The notes: generated by a model from the letters alone, not told the origin. DNA of 64,000 bases from Streptomyces sp. NBC_00464 (GCF_036013915.1 NZ_CP107900.1:62001-126000), one strand, 5' to 3'; positions 24,557 through 34,733 are shown, numbered from the stretch's first letter. A program made the numbers and translations.

Positions 24557-27403
24557 TCAGCGTCGCACAATGCCCAGCTCAGCATCCAGCGAAATGGCCT
24601 TCCCCAGCACCACGGCGGGACGCACCTCACCACCCACGACTGCCTGACGCAGCACGACCAGTTCACCCAGGAACGGGTGCCCGGCCCACACCTCGGGCAC
24701 CGCAAACTCCACCGCGGACGGAGAAAACCAGTCGGCGCGCACCGGCACGGTCCGCTTCATGACCGCGCGCACCGCCTCGATCGACATCCGCCCGTCACCT
24801 CCCGGACCGGGCAGCGGGACATCACCCACGAGATCCAGCGTGACACCCCCGCTCTCCTGCTCAAACACACACAGCAGACGCACCGAGTCGGCACCGAGCC
24901 GGGTCGCCGCCTGACCTTCGTCCGCGACACCGCGCTCGTGAAGCTGGTACAGACGCCGCACAGACCGCTTACGCGGAATAGCGATATTCTCGCCGACACT
25001 ACGCTGAGCGAACTCATCACCCTGCTGCGCCGTCCATGCCGCCTCCCAGCGCGGGCTTTCCCAGTCGAAGCGGTCCGCACGGTCACCATGCACCTGCTCC
25101 ACCAGCTGCTGCACCTCACCCGGAATCGCGATACGGCCCCCGTCCCGGTCCGCCAGTACCCTGGACGTCTCCAGCAGCAGGTACTCCGGGTAGACAGTGC
25201 CCCACCGGACCGGAACCGCCCCGCCGCCGGCAAGCGGATCCAGCACGATCAAGTGAGGCCCGCCCTTGCCGGCCGCCCACAACGGTCTCGGCCCCCTAGG
25301 ACGCCCCTTCACGCACCACCACGTCTCGTGACGCCAGCAGCGCCCTGCCCGCTGCAACAACAGCGCCAATGGCGCCAAGTCACTGATCACCACATCCGCG
25401 TCAAGATCCAGCGACTGCTCCACCACCTGAGTACCCACCACAATCCGCCGCACCGGACCACCCCCAGCCGGCCTGCCACCATCGCGGCCCAGCCCCCCGG
25501 TGATCGCTATGGTGCGCGCCTCCCGCACATCAGCGGGCAACCGCGCGTGCAGCAGCTCAATACCCCCGCCCTCGAGACCACGACTCCGCAAGCGGTCCCG
25601 AAGCCAGACAAAGGTGTCCTGCGCCTCGTCCACCGTGTTGCACACCACCAGCGCGCACCCCCCATCAGCACCCGTGACCAGCGGATCCACCAGTCGTTCG
25701 ATGACCGCCAGCCTCGCCCTGGCACCACCCTGCGCCGGCTCCAGGTGATTCACCGGCTCGACCGTCACGGCGAGATCCGTCGCACGCTCCCCCACCTGCA
25801 GCGCCAGATCCTCCTCACCGATCGACGCCTGCTCACCCGAGACCGCATCCACATACAGCCAGCCCGGATACGGCACCCTGAACGAACAGCGCTTCAACGC
25901 CCTCGAACTGTGCCCGGCCCCCTGCAGGTACTCCCGCACAAGCCGGTCACTGATCGACACGGGAAGCGTCGCCGACAACAGCACCACCGGCACCCCCAAC
26001 GCTCCCAGCCAGTTCAGCAAACGCCCCAGCAACACCTGCATGTACGGGTCGTACGCATGCGCCTCGTCCACAATCACCGTCTTGCCCGACAACGCCAGCA
26101 ACCGCAGCGCGTTGTGCCGCACCGGCAAAACCGACATCAGCGCCTGGTCAATCGTCCCCACCGACCACTGCGCAAGCAGCGCCCGCTTCGAACCGCGCAG
26201 CCACTGAACCGGCCCCACCCCCGGAACATGCTCCTCCGCACCGACCAGCACACCCCCATCCCCACTCGCGCCCTGATCGCTGTAGGCGGCACTCAGCCAC
26301 GCCATGCTGTGCGACAGCGTCAGCCCACCGCCCCCACCCCCCTGCCGCACCAGACTCCCCGCCACACGCCCATGCATCTGATCACTCGTCGCCATCGTCG
26401 GCAGCAGAAACGCGAACCCACGCGTCCCGCACACCCGGGCAAAAACCCGCTCCGCCTCCAGCGCCGTCTCACTTTTCCCATCCCCCGGCGCAGCCGTCAC
26501 CACAAGAATTCCGGCACGCCCCGCACCTGGCGCGGCCAGTACCCTCTCCAAGCCCGCCACCACCGAGGACTGCAGCGCATTGGGGCCTCCTTCGATCCCG
26601 TACGCCTGCCCGAACTCCTTCCGTGCCAACTCCACCGGCGCCAGCCCCGCCTGACGGGCCAGTCCCGGCGCCAGGCGGACCGACTCCGCGAAATGCTCCC
26701 TCAGCCTCATCCGCCGGCCGCGCTGGCGCCGAAGAAGGTAGTACTCCTGGCTGACCAGCCAGTCAGCCAAAACCACCACCCCCGTCACCAGAACCGCCGC
26801 AGACGCTTCGAACACCTCAGGCCCCCGCGGTCCCCCCAGCAGGCCGAACACCGACGCTCCATGGGCAACACGCTCATCCGCCCACCGCGACCCGCCGAAC
26901 AGCGCCTGATAGGCCGCCGTATCCGTCACCTCGCGCTCAAAGGCGCCGAACACACCGTGGTGCCCGCCGATAACCTCCGCCACCCGCTCCAGCGCGGACA
27001 CTCCGCCCGTCCCGTCCTCCTTGAACCCCAAAGCCGTCAACAGCACAGGCGCAACCTGCATCCCAGCCAATGCGTGCCCCACCCGCTGCACCTCGGCCTG
27101 CCCTGCATCCGCAACCAAAACCTCACTCAGCTGGCCCCGGCCGCGCGCATCGCAGAACTGAAAGCCCGACACCTTCCCGACGTCATGCAAACCCGCACAC
27201 AACGCCACCAGCAACCGAGCGCGCGTCGGATCATCAGCCGCCCCCAGCCCCGCAGCAATATGAGCCCGCTGACTCTCAGAGAGATACGCATCCCACAAGT
27301 ACCCTGCCATCGCGGCGGAATCCAGCAGATGCCGCACCAACGGATACGGCCTCTCCAGGCCCCGCGACTTCCCCCACACCGACTCATCCGGCTCGCGCAT
27401 CAT
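24557..27403 (-). CDS. cas3: Cas3 (type I-E), HD nuclease-helicase
   Basis: 948 residues from the ATG of MMREPDESVW, which has GGGGAG four bases upstream; the frame continues 13 codons further. The HD domain shows HLLDSAAMAGYLWD and LHDVGK. The helicase shows TAAPGDGKSETAL (motif I), VIVDEAHAYDPYM (DEAH, motif II) and VVEQSLDLDADVVISD followed by QRAGRCWRH (motifs V-VI). It is recruited by Cascade to degrade the target strand. It is transcribed divergently from array 2 and separated from casA by 440 bases, so it may be regulated apart from the Cascade operon. Confidence 0.95.
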   Translation of the reverse strand: MMREPDESVWGKSRGLERPYPLVRHLLDSAAMAGYLWDAYLSESQRAHIAAGLGAADDPTRARLLVALCAGLHDVGKVSGFQFCDARGRGQLSEVLVADAGQAEVQRVGHALAGMQVAPVLLTALGFKEDGTGGVSALERVAEVIGGHHGVFGAFEREVTDTAAYQALFGGSRWADERVAHGASVFGLLGGPRGPEVFEASAAVLVTGVVVLADWLVSQEYYLLRRQRGRRMRLREHFAESVRLAPGLARQAGLAPVELARKEFGQAYGIEGGPNALQSSVVAGLERVLAAPGAGRAGILVVTAAPGDGKSETALEAERVFARVCGTRGFAFLLPTMATSDQMHGRVAGSLVRQGGGGGGLTLSHSMAWLSAAYSDQGASGDGGVLVGAEEHVPGVGPVQWLRGSKRALLAQWSVGTIDQALMSVLPVRHNALRLLALSGKTVIVDEAHAYDPYMQVLLGRLLNWLGALGVPVVLLSATLPVSISDRLVREYLQGAGHSSRALKRCSFRVPYPGWLYVDAVSGEQASIGEEDLALQVGERATDLAVTVEPVNHLEPAQGGARARLAVIERLVDPLVTGADGGCALVVCNTVDEAQDTFVWLRDRLRSRGLEGGGIELLHARLPADVREARTIAITGGLGRDGGRPAGGGPVRRIVVGTQVVEQSLDLDADVVISDLAPLALLLQRAGRCWRHETWWCVKGRPRGPRPLWAAGKGGPHLIVLDPLAGGGAVPVRWGTVYPEYLLLETSRVLADRDGGRIAIPGEVQQLVEQVHGDRADRFDWESPRWEAAWTAQQGDEFAQRSVGENIAIPRKRSVRRLYQLHERGVADEGQAATRLGADSVRLLCVFEQESGGVTLDLVGDVPLPGPGGDGRMSIEAVRAVMKRTVPVRADWFSPSAVEFAVPEVWAGHPFLGELVVLRQAVVGGEVRPAVVLGKAISLDAELGIVRR

Positions 27404-27526
27404 TCCGACTCCCCTGCCTTGATACACGCGACACAACCACACCGCACGGACATGAACTCCCCCAACTCCGCGTGTAATCTGCCAACATGACCACGCCCGC
27501 CAAGATCAACTGCTGGGCAAAGAATC

Positions 27527-27560
27527 TGCAAAGGCGTCATTAAGGCGCAGGTCAGAAAGA
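27527..27560 (+). promoter_or_regulatory. Leader end of CRISPR array 2
   Basis: TGCAAA (27527-27532) and GCAGGTCAG (27547-27555) sit 28 and 5 bases before the first repeat, exactly as at array 1. The rest of 27404-27526 should hold the divergent cas3 promoter; no clear boxes are seen. Confidence 0.7.
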
Positions 27561-29761
27561 GTGCTCCCCGCCGACGCGGGGGTGATCCGCGGAGCGGGTC
27601 AGCGGGCCGACGGCAGCCGGTGTGCTCCCCGCCGACGCGGGGGTGATCCGCTGTAACCGGCCGTGCCACAAGGCGTGCCGCAGTGCTCCCCGCCGACGCG
27701 GGGGTGATCCGCTGTCCAAGCGCACGGTCCAGTACCACCTGGAGTGCTCCCCGCCGACGCGGGGGTGATCCGGAGCCCATCATGGCCGTCACCACCACTT
27801 ACGGGTGCTCCCCGCCGACGCGGGGGTGATCCGCTTGTGGAGGCCGTAGGCGAGCATGACGGGGCGTGCTCCCCGCCGACGCGGGGGTGATCCGCCACCG
27901 CCCCGGAGTCTGCAGACAAGGGACTGGTGCTCCCCGCCGACGCGGGGGTGATCCGGGCCCGCCCCGAGTGCATCCCCGAGACGGGCCGTGCTCCCCGCCG
28001 ACGCGGGGGTGATCCGGACGACTACCTCAAGAAGGTCCGGGCGCAGCAGTGCTCCCCGCCGACGCGGGGGTGATCCGGCGCCGTTGCCGGGGAGCTTGGA
28101 CAGGTCGACGTGCTCCCCGCCGACGCGGGGGTGATCCGAACGTCTCGCCGATCGCGGAGAGCGGGAGGGTGTGCTCCCCGCCGACGCGGGGGTGATCCGC
28201 CCGTCAGCTTCGGGTTCCGTCCTTGCCGGGAGTGCTCCCCGCCGACGCGGGGGTGATCCGCCCGTCAGCTTCGGGTTCCGTCCTTGCCGGGAGTGCTCCC
28301 CGCCGACGCGGGGGTGATCCGTCGTGGCGGGCGGTGAGGCTGACCAGGAACGCGTGCTCCCCGCCGACGCGGGGGTGATCCGATCCTCGGCTCGGTGGGG
28401 AGCGGCGGACTCGCGTGCTCCCCGCCGACGCGGGGGTGATCCGTACAGGTGGACGCCACCGCTGGGAGTGACCACGTGCTCCCCGCCGACGCGGGGGTGA
28501 TCCGCTCCGGCCCCGGGCGAAAAGGCCGGCGGGGGCGTGCTCCCCGCCGACGCGGGGGTGATCCGAACCCCACCGAGGCCCGCTTGACGGTGCTCCGGTG
28601 CTCCCCGCCGACGCGGGGGTGATCCGGGTCATGGAGGCGACGTCGCCCACCTGACCACGTGCTCCCCGCCGACGCGGGGGTGATCCGGGCCCGGTGGTGG
28701 AACACCGGACCCTTCGGGAGTGCTCCCCGCCGACGCGGGGGTGATCCGCCGTACACGACCCTCGCCATCGGCGTGGTGATGTGCTCCCCGCCGACGCGGG
28801 GGTGATCCGCGGTACAAGGTCACAGGGATCCCCGGGGTCCGGTGCTCCCCGCCGACGCGGGGGTGATCCGGGTCATGGAGGCGACGTCGCCCACCTGACC
28901 ACGTGCTCCCCGCCGACGCGGGGGTGATCCGGTGTACCACTTGCCCTTGTAGGTGGACAGCACGTGCTCCCCGCCGACGCGGGGGTGATCCGTCTCCCGG
29001 TGGTGGAGCAGCGGCCGGTTCGCCGTGCTCCCCGCCGACGCGGGGGTGATCCGCACTAACTCGCTGCGGTTATCCGTGGCACTTCGTGCTCCCCGCCGAC
29101 GCGGGGGTGATCCGGGGGTTGGTCGGACGGCGGTGGCGGTTGTGCCGTGCTCCCCGCCGACGCGGGGGTGATCCGAGGGCGATGCGGCGCAGCAGGCCGC
29201 TGGCGACGTGCTCCCCGCCGACGCGGGGGTGATCCGTAGCCGCCGCCGGCCGGGGACTCGGTGGTGTGGTGCTCCCCGCCGACGCGGGGGTGATCCGTCG
29301 AAGCGGGGGAGCCGGGGGAAGGCCCCGGCGTGCTCCCCGCCGACGCGGGGGTGATCCGAGACGCGGCTCGACGCCGTGACGGAGGCCGGGGTGCTCCCCG
29401 CCGACGCGGGGGTGATCCGAACAACAACGGCGACGCGGTCGCCTCGCTCGCGTGCTCCCCGCCGACGCGGGGGTGATCCGGTTGCACACGTTCTCGTGGG
29501 GCGGGTCCAGGAGTGCTCCCCGCCGACGCGGGGGTGATCCGACCTGACCCTGCGTTTGCGGGCGTGGCTCGGGGTGCTCCCCGCCGACGCGGGGGTGATC
29601 CGGGCGCTGGAGTCTTCGTCCAGTCGTTCCGCCCGTGCTCCCCGCCGACGCAGGGGTGATCCGTTGTATGCCGAGCGGGATTACTACGGGTTGGCGTGCT
29701 CCCCGCCGACGCGGGGGTGATCCGACGCTCGACCTGGAGCCGGGGTCCGAGGTCGTGTGCT
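27561..29761 (+). CRISPR. Type I-E CRISPR array 2 (36 repeats plus a terminal partial repeat)
   Basis: 29-base repeats starting GTGCTCCCC and ending GGGTGATCCG, with 32-base spacers and an exact 61-base period from 27561 to the last full repeat at 29696-29724. The 35th repeat (29635) has one G-to-A change, and a final GTGCT stub follows the 36th spacer at 29757, so the distal end is on the right and the leader on the left. Two spacers are repeated: 28200-28231 equals 28261-28292, and 28627-28658 equals 28871-28902. Repeats differ from array 1 at two positions. Confidence 0.98.
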
Positions 29762-29899
29762 GAGCTACCGCGCTTCGGCTCAGGTCATGGTCCGCAGGGT
29801 TGGCGGCGGGCCGACAGCGGGCGTCCCAGCTTCCCGCGCGCGTTCCTGTCGGGCCCGGCGTAGTGCGGCGGCCTCGGTCGCTGCGGCCTGGCAGCGGTG

Positions 29900-30499
29900 C
29901 TAGACACTGGCCTGCCCGTTCGGGGTGGGCGCATCGTCCGGAACAACCTCAGCTTCAGGGAACGCGCGGCGAGACAGCTCGCGCATCGCCCGGGTCTGCC
30001 GCTCGACAGCCTCTGTGATCCCCGGATCCAGTGTCTGAGCAGGGACAGCGGACTGGTGCGCGGCCAGCGCCTCGCGGAAGCCGGACGAGGCCATCTGACG
30101 CGTCTTCACCGGCGCCGCCGGTGCGGCCGGAGCCGTCGGAGTCACTGGAGCATGCGGCACGGTCCGTGCTGCGGCCGTGGCGCCAACGGCCAGGACCCGA
30201 ACGGCGCGTACGGCGCCGGTGCCGGCCGACTCGTTGGCCGCGGCAACAATGCGGGCGCTGATCAGCCGCAGCTGAGTGGCATAAGCCGGGGAATCGGGGC
30301 GCAACACCAACTGTCCTGTCGCCGGGTGGAAGGCGACGGCCTGGACGTGGTCGGGCAGCTGCGGCGCGATGGCGGCCGCGATGTCCGGCCAGCGGTCCAG
30401 CACGCTGCCACCAGCGGCCGGGAGTTCCGAGGCCCGGTCGGCCATCAGGCCCTGGAGCACGGCGGCGAACCCGCTCGGCTCGCGACCGTCACGCTGCAC
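29900..30499 (-). CDS. DUF721 (DciA-like) protein with disrupted N-terminus
   Basis: 199 residues from a GTG. The DUF721 core is LDRWPDIAAAIAPQLPDHVQ and GQLVLRPDSPAYATQLRLI. DciA-type DUF721 proteins help load the replicative helicase. The expected N-terminal segment lies upstream in other frames: MTETITFSEQAAVDSPELSG from 30656, then ARVALHQA, then GKAAKKRG. Two single-base losses therefore separate the natural start from the body. Either the gene is decaying, the reads have errors, or the GTG start is used. Confidence 0.65.
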   Translation of the reverse strand: MQRDGREPSGFAAVLQGLMADRASELPAAGGSVLDRWPDIAAAIAPQLPDHVQAVAFHPATGQLVLRPDSPAYATQLRLISARIVAAANESAGTGAVRAVRVLAVGATAAARTVPHAPVTPTAPAAPAAPVKTRQMASSGFREALAAHQSAVPAQTLDPGITEAVERQTRAMRELSRRAFPEAEVVPDDAPTPNGQASV

Positions 30500-30665
30500 G
30501 ACGCGCTGATGGCGGCGACGCGGGGCGCGGGTCTCGCTGTTGCCGCGCTTCTTGGCGGCCTTACCGCCTGGTGCAGCGCGACCCGGGCAGGCCGACGCCG
30601 GACAGCTCCGGGCTGTCGACGGCGGCCTGCTCGCTGAAGGTGATCGTCTCGGTCATCGGGGCCTC

Positions 30666-32168
30666 CTACCGGCGTCCGTACGTCATCAGCGAGCTGCGGG
30701 CGCCGCTCGCCAGCTGCAGAGCACGGCGCACCAGGTCGGCGCCGTACAGCTGCTCCGCGCTCTCGCGACCCATACCATCGACCGCCACGGTGATCAGCGA
30801 GGTGTCACCCAGCATCAGCCGCTCCCGGGCCTCCGCGCGGACCTGCGCCAGCTCTGCGGCCTCCAGGTCCTCCATGCCGGACACGTCCGGCATCGCTTCC
30901 TCCTGCGGTGCTGCAGGCTGGGGCTGGGGATGGAACACGGCGGTGAATACCTCGTTGACCTGGCGCCGGACGGCCTGGCTGCTCGGGGCATCCCAGTCGC
31001 CCTCGAACCGCTCGCTGCGGGCGCGGACCTGCTGAATCCGGTGACGCCGGGCAGCTTCCTGCGCACCGCGCCACTGCTCGATCGCGCCGCCACGCTTGGC
31101 GGGGGTGTCCAGAACCGTCTCAGCCCCGGCCAGCAGCACGGCGAGCAGACCAGAACCACGGCGGACCCGGCCCGTCTCCTTGCCGCGCAGGTGCAGCCAC
31201 CCACGGACATCAGCCACGGTCCATCCGGCATCAGCCACACCCCGGGCCACCCAGGCGATCCGCGGCACCGAGCAGCCGCGCAGCCAGTCCAGCTCCTGAG
31301 TGAGCTCACGAGCCAACTGGTAGCGGCGGCCGACGCGGTTGAGCTTCCGGCCGCCGGCCTTCGCCTTGGACTTCTTCGGGGCAGGGGACTTCGCTTCCCC
31401 GCTTGCGAGCTTGCTCTCAGGGGGGGAGGAAGTACCAGCCGCAGAGGAAGGCCCGGAGGAACCCACCTGCATTGGGGTGCAACGGACCTCACCCGAAACA
31501 GCAGTCACAACCGCCTTCTCAGCACCCCTCCGGGCGCCCTTCACCGGTGTCTTCGAGCGCGGCTTGCGAACCTTCCGCGACGCCTTCCTAGCCAGCTTCG
31601 CCATCAGCTCCCGGCCGGCCTCAGCGATCCCCGTCATCGAGCGCGTGTACGCAGGTGCCGCCTCGTCCCGCAGCACCGTGCGAATCCCCAGCGCGGCATC
31701 GAACTCGGCCGGGATCATCCGCGCGAACTCCGACGCCTGCGCCGACGCACCGCGCACCCTGGTCCCCCGCACGACATACGCGAGCAGCCCGGCCTCCCGC
31801 AGCATCCCCAGGTGGTACTCCACCGACCGCTCCGACAGCCCGGTCCGGCGCACCAGGTACCCGATCCCCGGACGGCACGGGAACAGCTGCGCAAGCTCCT
31901 GAGCGACCTTCACCGTCGTCACGCCGAACGAGCGAGGACCGTGCGAACGGTGCCGCCGTGGCTTGTAGAGACCGGATCCCGCGACCCAGTGGACCGCCTG
32001 CATCCACGAATAGCCCTCAAGCGCGACACGGCCCGCCGATGTCGAAAGCCACTGGCTCGCCTCCGGTACGAACAGTCCAGGCAGCACGTCGAGCGCTCCG
32101 CCGACCGGCGATCCGGACGGGCGCGGGGACGGGATCACCACGGCGGTCGGCGCAGCCACGGCGTTCAT
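30666..32168 (-). CDS. Winged-helix plasmid-type protein (putative replication or regulatory protein)
   Basis: 500 residues from the ATG of MNAVAAPTAVVIPSPRP; a longer upstream frame lacks coding character. An N-terminal winged helix is clear (IGYLVRRTGLSERSVEYHLG then LREAGLLAYVVRGTRV). A Lys-rich linker (PAPKKSKAKAGGRK) and a second helical domain (TVADVRGWLHLRG) follow. This architecture is seen in Streptomyces plasmid and AICE proteins near replication functions. It sits beside DUF721 and downstream of a palindrome cluster. Role in replication is inferred from context. Confidence 0.5.
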   Translation of the reverse strand: MNAVAAPTAVVIPSPRPSGSPVGGALDVLPGLFVPEASQWLSTSAGRVALEGYSWMQAVHWVAGSGLYKPRRHRSHGPRSFGVTTVKVAQELAQLFPCRPGIGYLVRRTGLSERSVEYHLGMLREAGLLAYVVRGTRVRGASAQASEFARMIPAEFDAALGIRTVLRDEAAPAYTRSMTGIAEAGRELMAKLARKASRKVRKPRSKTPVKGARRGAEKAVVTAVSGEVRCTPMQVGSSGPSSAAGTSSPPESKLASGEAKSPAPKKSKAKAGGRKLNRVGRRYQLARELTQELDWLRGCSVPRIAWVARGVADAGWTVADVRGWLHLRGKETGRVRRGSGLLAVLLAGAETVLDTPAKRGGAIEQWRGAQEAARRHRIQQVRARSERFEGDWDAPSSQAVRRQVNEVFTAVFHPQPQPAAPQEEAMPDVSGMEDLEAAELAQVRAEARERLMLGDTSLITVAVDGMGRESAEQLYGADLVRRALQLASGARSSLMTYGRR

Positions 32169-32725
32169 CGACCCACCGCCGGGACAGGGCGAAGCGCGGA
32201 CGTGGGCAGCCAGGAACGAACGATCACCCCGGAAGCTTCCGGGCCTTCCCCCGTGGACTGAGTCCGGCGAACAGCCGCGGGAGCGTGGACAGCGAGGGCG
32301 GACCGGGCAGAACGAAAGGAGGGGGTCACACCTTCTACAAGTCGAAGAATCGGGTCGCGCGTGACGCTCCCGCCGAAACCTTTCGAGCTGTAGGCACATG
32401 ACGGATGAACTGCGTAAATCGGATAAAACGCCTCCGGGAACCCTGCCGCACGGAATACCCGCGACCCCCGAACCGGGGTGAAACGGGCGAAGCCGAGCTG
32501 ACAGAGGGACACGGGATCGGGCATGATGAAGGAACCAACTTCCATATGCGTGGACCGACCGAGCCCCTAGCAGAGCTGGGCCTATCCGTTCGTGTGGATG
32601 CATGGGCGCCCCCTCCGTGAGGAGCGGGCACCGGACGAAGAACCAGAGGCGGCTCCCTTGCTTCCTTGAGGCGATTCGGACGGGTGGTGCGGACAGCCCT
32701 CGGGCTGGACGCGCTCTGTTCCGTT

Positions 32726-33006
32726 GGCCCTGCCAGGGGCTGGTGGAACTCTGCGGAAGCTCCCTGCCAGGGGAGCGACCGCTGTACTGCTCGGCCCTCT
32801 CGGACCAGTGGTGCGACCCGCTTACCAAGGCGGGGTATTGCTAGAGGTGAAGCACCAGCTCAGTGAGCTGGGAACCCAGGACCGGCGCCAACCGGATCTG
32901 GGCAGCCGACCTGGCTCATGAGCCAGGGCGGCGAGACGGGCCGCGCGAGGCCAGAGTGGATTCCAGTCCAGTCTTTTGGCACGCGCGGCCGATGACCTAG
33001 GTCATC
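32726..33006. repeat. Cluster of perfect palindromes in the 32169-33066 intergenic region
   Basis: Palindromes at 32726-32741 and 32759-32776 (both built on CCTGCCAGGGG), 32855-32871 (CCAGCTCAGTGAGCTGG), 32868-32879 (CTGGGAACCCAG), 32910-32927 (CCTGGCTCATGAGCCAGG) and 32991-33006 (GATGACCTAGGTCATC). No gene lies in the ~900-base gap. It is a candidate origin or regulator-binding region. Confidence 0.65.
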
Positions 33007-33066
33007 CCGACCCCCTCGACATCGCAGGCGGAGTCGGCGAACCCGGCAACAGTCGGAACAGCGAAG

Positions 33067-33336
33067 TCATCCCTCATCGGACGCCCCCTCAATGGCAGCG
33101 TCCGGGTGCTTCGCAGCCAGCTTCCGTAGAAGATGCGCGTACGCGCGGCGATTCCCCCGGTGAGGCTGAGCGCGCCCCGACTCCCACTGCGCGACCGCGA
33201 GACGCTTGACGCCAATGGCCTCTGCAACTTCGGCTTGAGTGAGGCCGGCGGCGAGCCGGAGCTGCTGCCGGACCTTGAGCGTGGGCAGGGTGTCCTCCTC
33301 CACCAGGGCGTCAATTCGCCTCAGCGGATCAGACAT
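33067..33336 (-). CDS. Xre-family HTH regulator (89 aa)
   Basis: From the ATG of MSDPLRRIDALVEED, with GGAGG five bases upstream. The HTH is LRLAAGLTQAEVAEAIGVKR then LAVAQWESG, typical Cro/C1. The tail is basic and short. It likely controls a nearby promoter in the palindrome region; the target is not shown. Confidence 0.85.
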   Translation of the reverse strand: MSDPLRRIDALVEEDTLPTLKVRQQLRLAAGLTQAEVAEAIGVKRLAVAQWESGRAQPHRGNRRAYAHLLRKLAAKHPDAAIEGASDEG

Positions 33337-33503
33337 CGGAACCTCCACCGTAGAGAAACAGTCCCCAAAACATACATGGCTCGAACGGCTTTCGCCTACG
33401 AGATCGAGCGTGTTGCCGCACGAGCTACCGACCGAACCCATCCGGCTCCCCACTGCTCTCCAGTGGCTGTTCCGCTCCTGCCATGAGAACGCGCCAGTCC
33501 AGG

Positions 33504-34733
33504 TCACTGACCACCCCGCAGTTCGCGGAGATGGGCGACGAACGCCTGAGCTTCCGACGCGTGCGCGTAGTGGGACTGGAGGGCTTGACCGAGGTCGGCG
33601 GACACCATCGCAAGCGACGGCAGCGACCGCCGACTCCCAGAGAGAGCCCACTCCCCGAAACTGAGCGCGGAGTCCAGGTCCCCCTCGCGGGCCGCGACCA
33701 CGCCCAAGGTGACCCGGGCCTCCGCGATCCGCATGGGCGACCTCTCCGTGCCGTCGAAGTCTGTGCCCGCACGGATCACTTCGCGCGCCAGCTGCTCCGC
33801 GAGCCGGTTCTCGCCCACCTTGCGCAGCGCGTCCATCCGGTAGAAGTCGTACTTGGCCGGGTCGACGACGAAGTGATCCTCAATGTTTTCCGGATACGGC
33901 ATGCGCTCCAGGAGCTGACGGCCCTGGTCCAGCGCAACTTCAGTCTGTGCCCTATCCCCCAACCGCGCCCACGCCTTCGCCTTTTGGGCGTACAACTGCA
34001 CAGCGACACTCTCGGTGGGAGCCACGGCGATGCCAGCCTCCGAGGCTGCAATAACGCCGCGGTAGTCGCCCCGGGTCAGGCTGAACCACGCACGCATCTC
34101 GTGCGCCCACCCTTGCACGCTCAGTTCGCCGGCCTCCTGACCTAGCATCAGCGCGGCTTGCCGTGTCGCCTCGGCATCGCGCGGCCGGCCGGAGTCGTAT
34201 TCCACGCAGCCCACCAGCAGCGACAGTTTCCCGGCGAGTGCGATGATGTCCCGATGCTGCGCGAGGCTGACCCGCTGGTGCTGGAGGCCGACGACCCGTG
34301 CGAGCCAGGCTTTACCCTCCAGTAGCAGCTGGTCAGCAGGCATGTACGCGTACTCGCAGCACAGCCGGTCCGCCGTGATCCGCAGCGCGTCCAATGTGGC
34401 CACGTCAACGTCGGACGCACGTAGCCGGGCAATGATGTCCACGGTATCCATGCCGCTGACTTGCAGGATTTCCGTTCGCCCATCGCGACGACCTCGCTCG
34501 GGAAAAAAAGCGCCGGTCGTCGTTCCGAACGTGCTGGCGATGACCGACCGGTACTTCGTTGGCTGCGAGTCGCCTCGCTCCCAACGCTTCCACTGGCGGA
34601 GAAGGTCCTGCTCGCTGACCTCCTGATCGTCGGGAAGCCGGGCCATCAAGGCGCGGACCGCCTCGACCTGCGACCAGTCGCGTGCTGCGCGCTCTTCGAC
34701 CATTCGACGTGCCCAGCCGGGACGCTCATCCAT
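33504..34733 (-). CDS. Xre-HTH regulator with TPR-like sensor domain
   Basis: 409 residues from the ATG of MDERPGWARRMVEERA (AAGGGA upstream). The first ~80 residues hold an HTH of the Streptomyces type in which LLRQWKRWERGDSQPTKY replaces the usual recognition end. The rest is a helical repeat sensor (ATRQAALMLGQEAGELSVQG, VAVQLYAQKAKAWARLGDRA). Such proteins bind their own promoters in response to small peptides or ligands. A perfect 21-base operator-like palindrome lies 134 bases upstream. Confidence 0.75.
   Translation of the reverse strand: MDERPGWARRMVEERAARDWSQVEAVRALMARLPDDQEVSEQDLLRQWKRWERGDSQPTKYRSVIASTFGTTTGAFFPERGRRDGRTEILQVSGMDTVDIIARLRASDVDVATLDALRITADRLCCEYAYMPADQLLLEGKAWLARVVGLQHQRVSLAQHRDIIALAGKLSLLVGCVEYDSGRPRDAEATRQAALMLGQEAGELSVQGWAHEMRAWFSLTRGDYRGVIAASEAGIAVAPTESVAVQLYAQKAKAWARLGDRAQTEVALDQGRQLLERMPYPENIEDHFVVDPAKYDFYRMDALRKVGENRLAEQLAREVIRAGTDFDGTERSPMRIAEARVTLGVVAAREGDLDSALSFGEWALSGSRRSLPSLAMVSADLGQALQSHYAHASEAQAFVAHLRELRGGQ

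Noticed and set aside
27404..27430. Second possible target for the mini-CRISPR spacer near the cas3 start (CCGACTCCCC)
   Set aside because: Only a short loose resemblance, out of register and without a PAM. The casA promoter site is far better.
24401..27490. 1029-codon plus-strand frame opposite cas3
   Set aside because: Shadow frame of the minus-strand cas3 gene. His/Arg/Pro-rich composition is typical of antisense frames; cas3 has all its motifs on the other strand.
27400..29489. Repetitive open frames across CRISPR array 2 (ITPASAGST, SPPRRRGA peptides)
   Set aside because: Same artefact: high GC and stop-free repeats. The array explains the sequence.
32726..33006. Possible linear-replicon telomere
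   Set aside because: Palindromes are present, but the sequence lacks the tightly packed GC-loop hairpins of Streptomyces telomeres and lies inside the window with genes on both sides. An origin or operator region is more likely.
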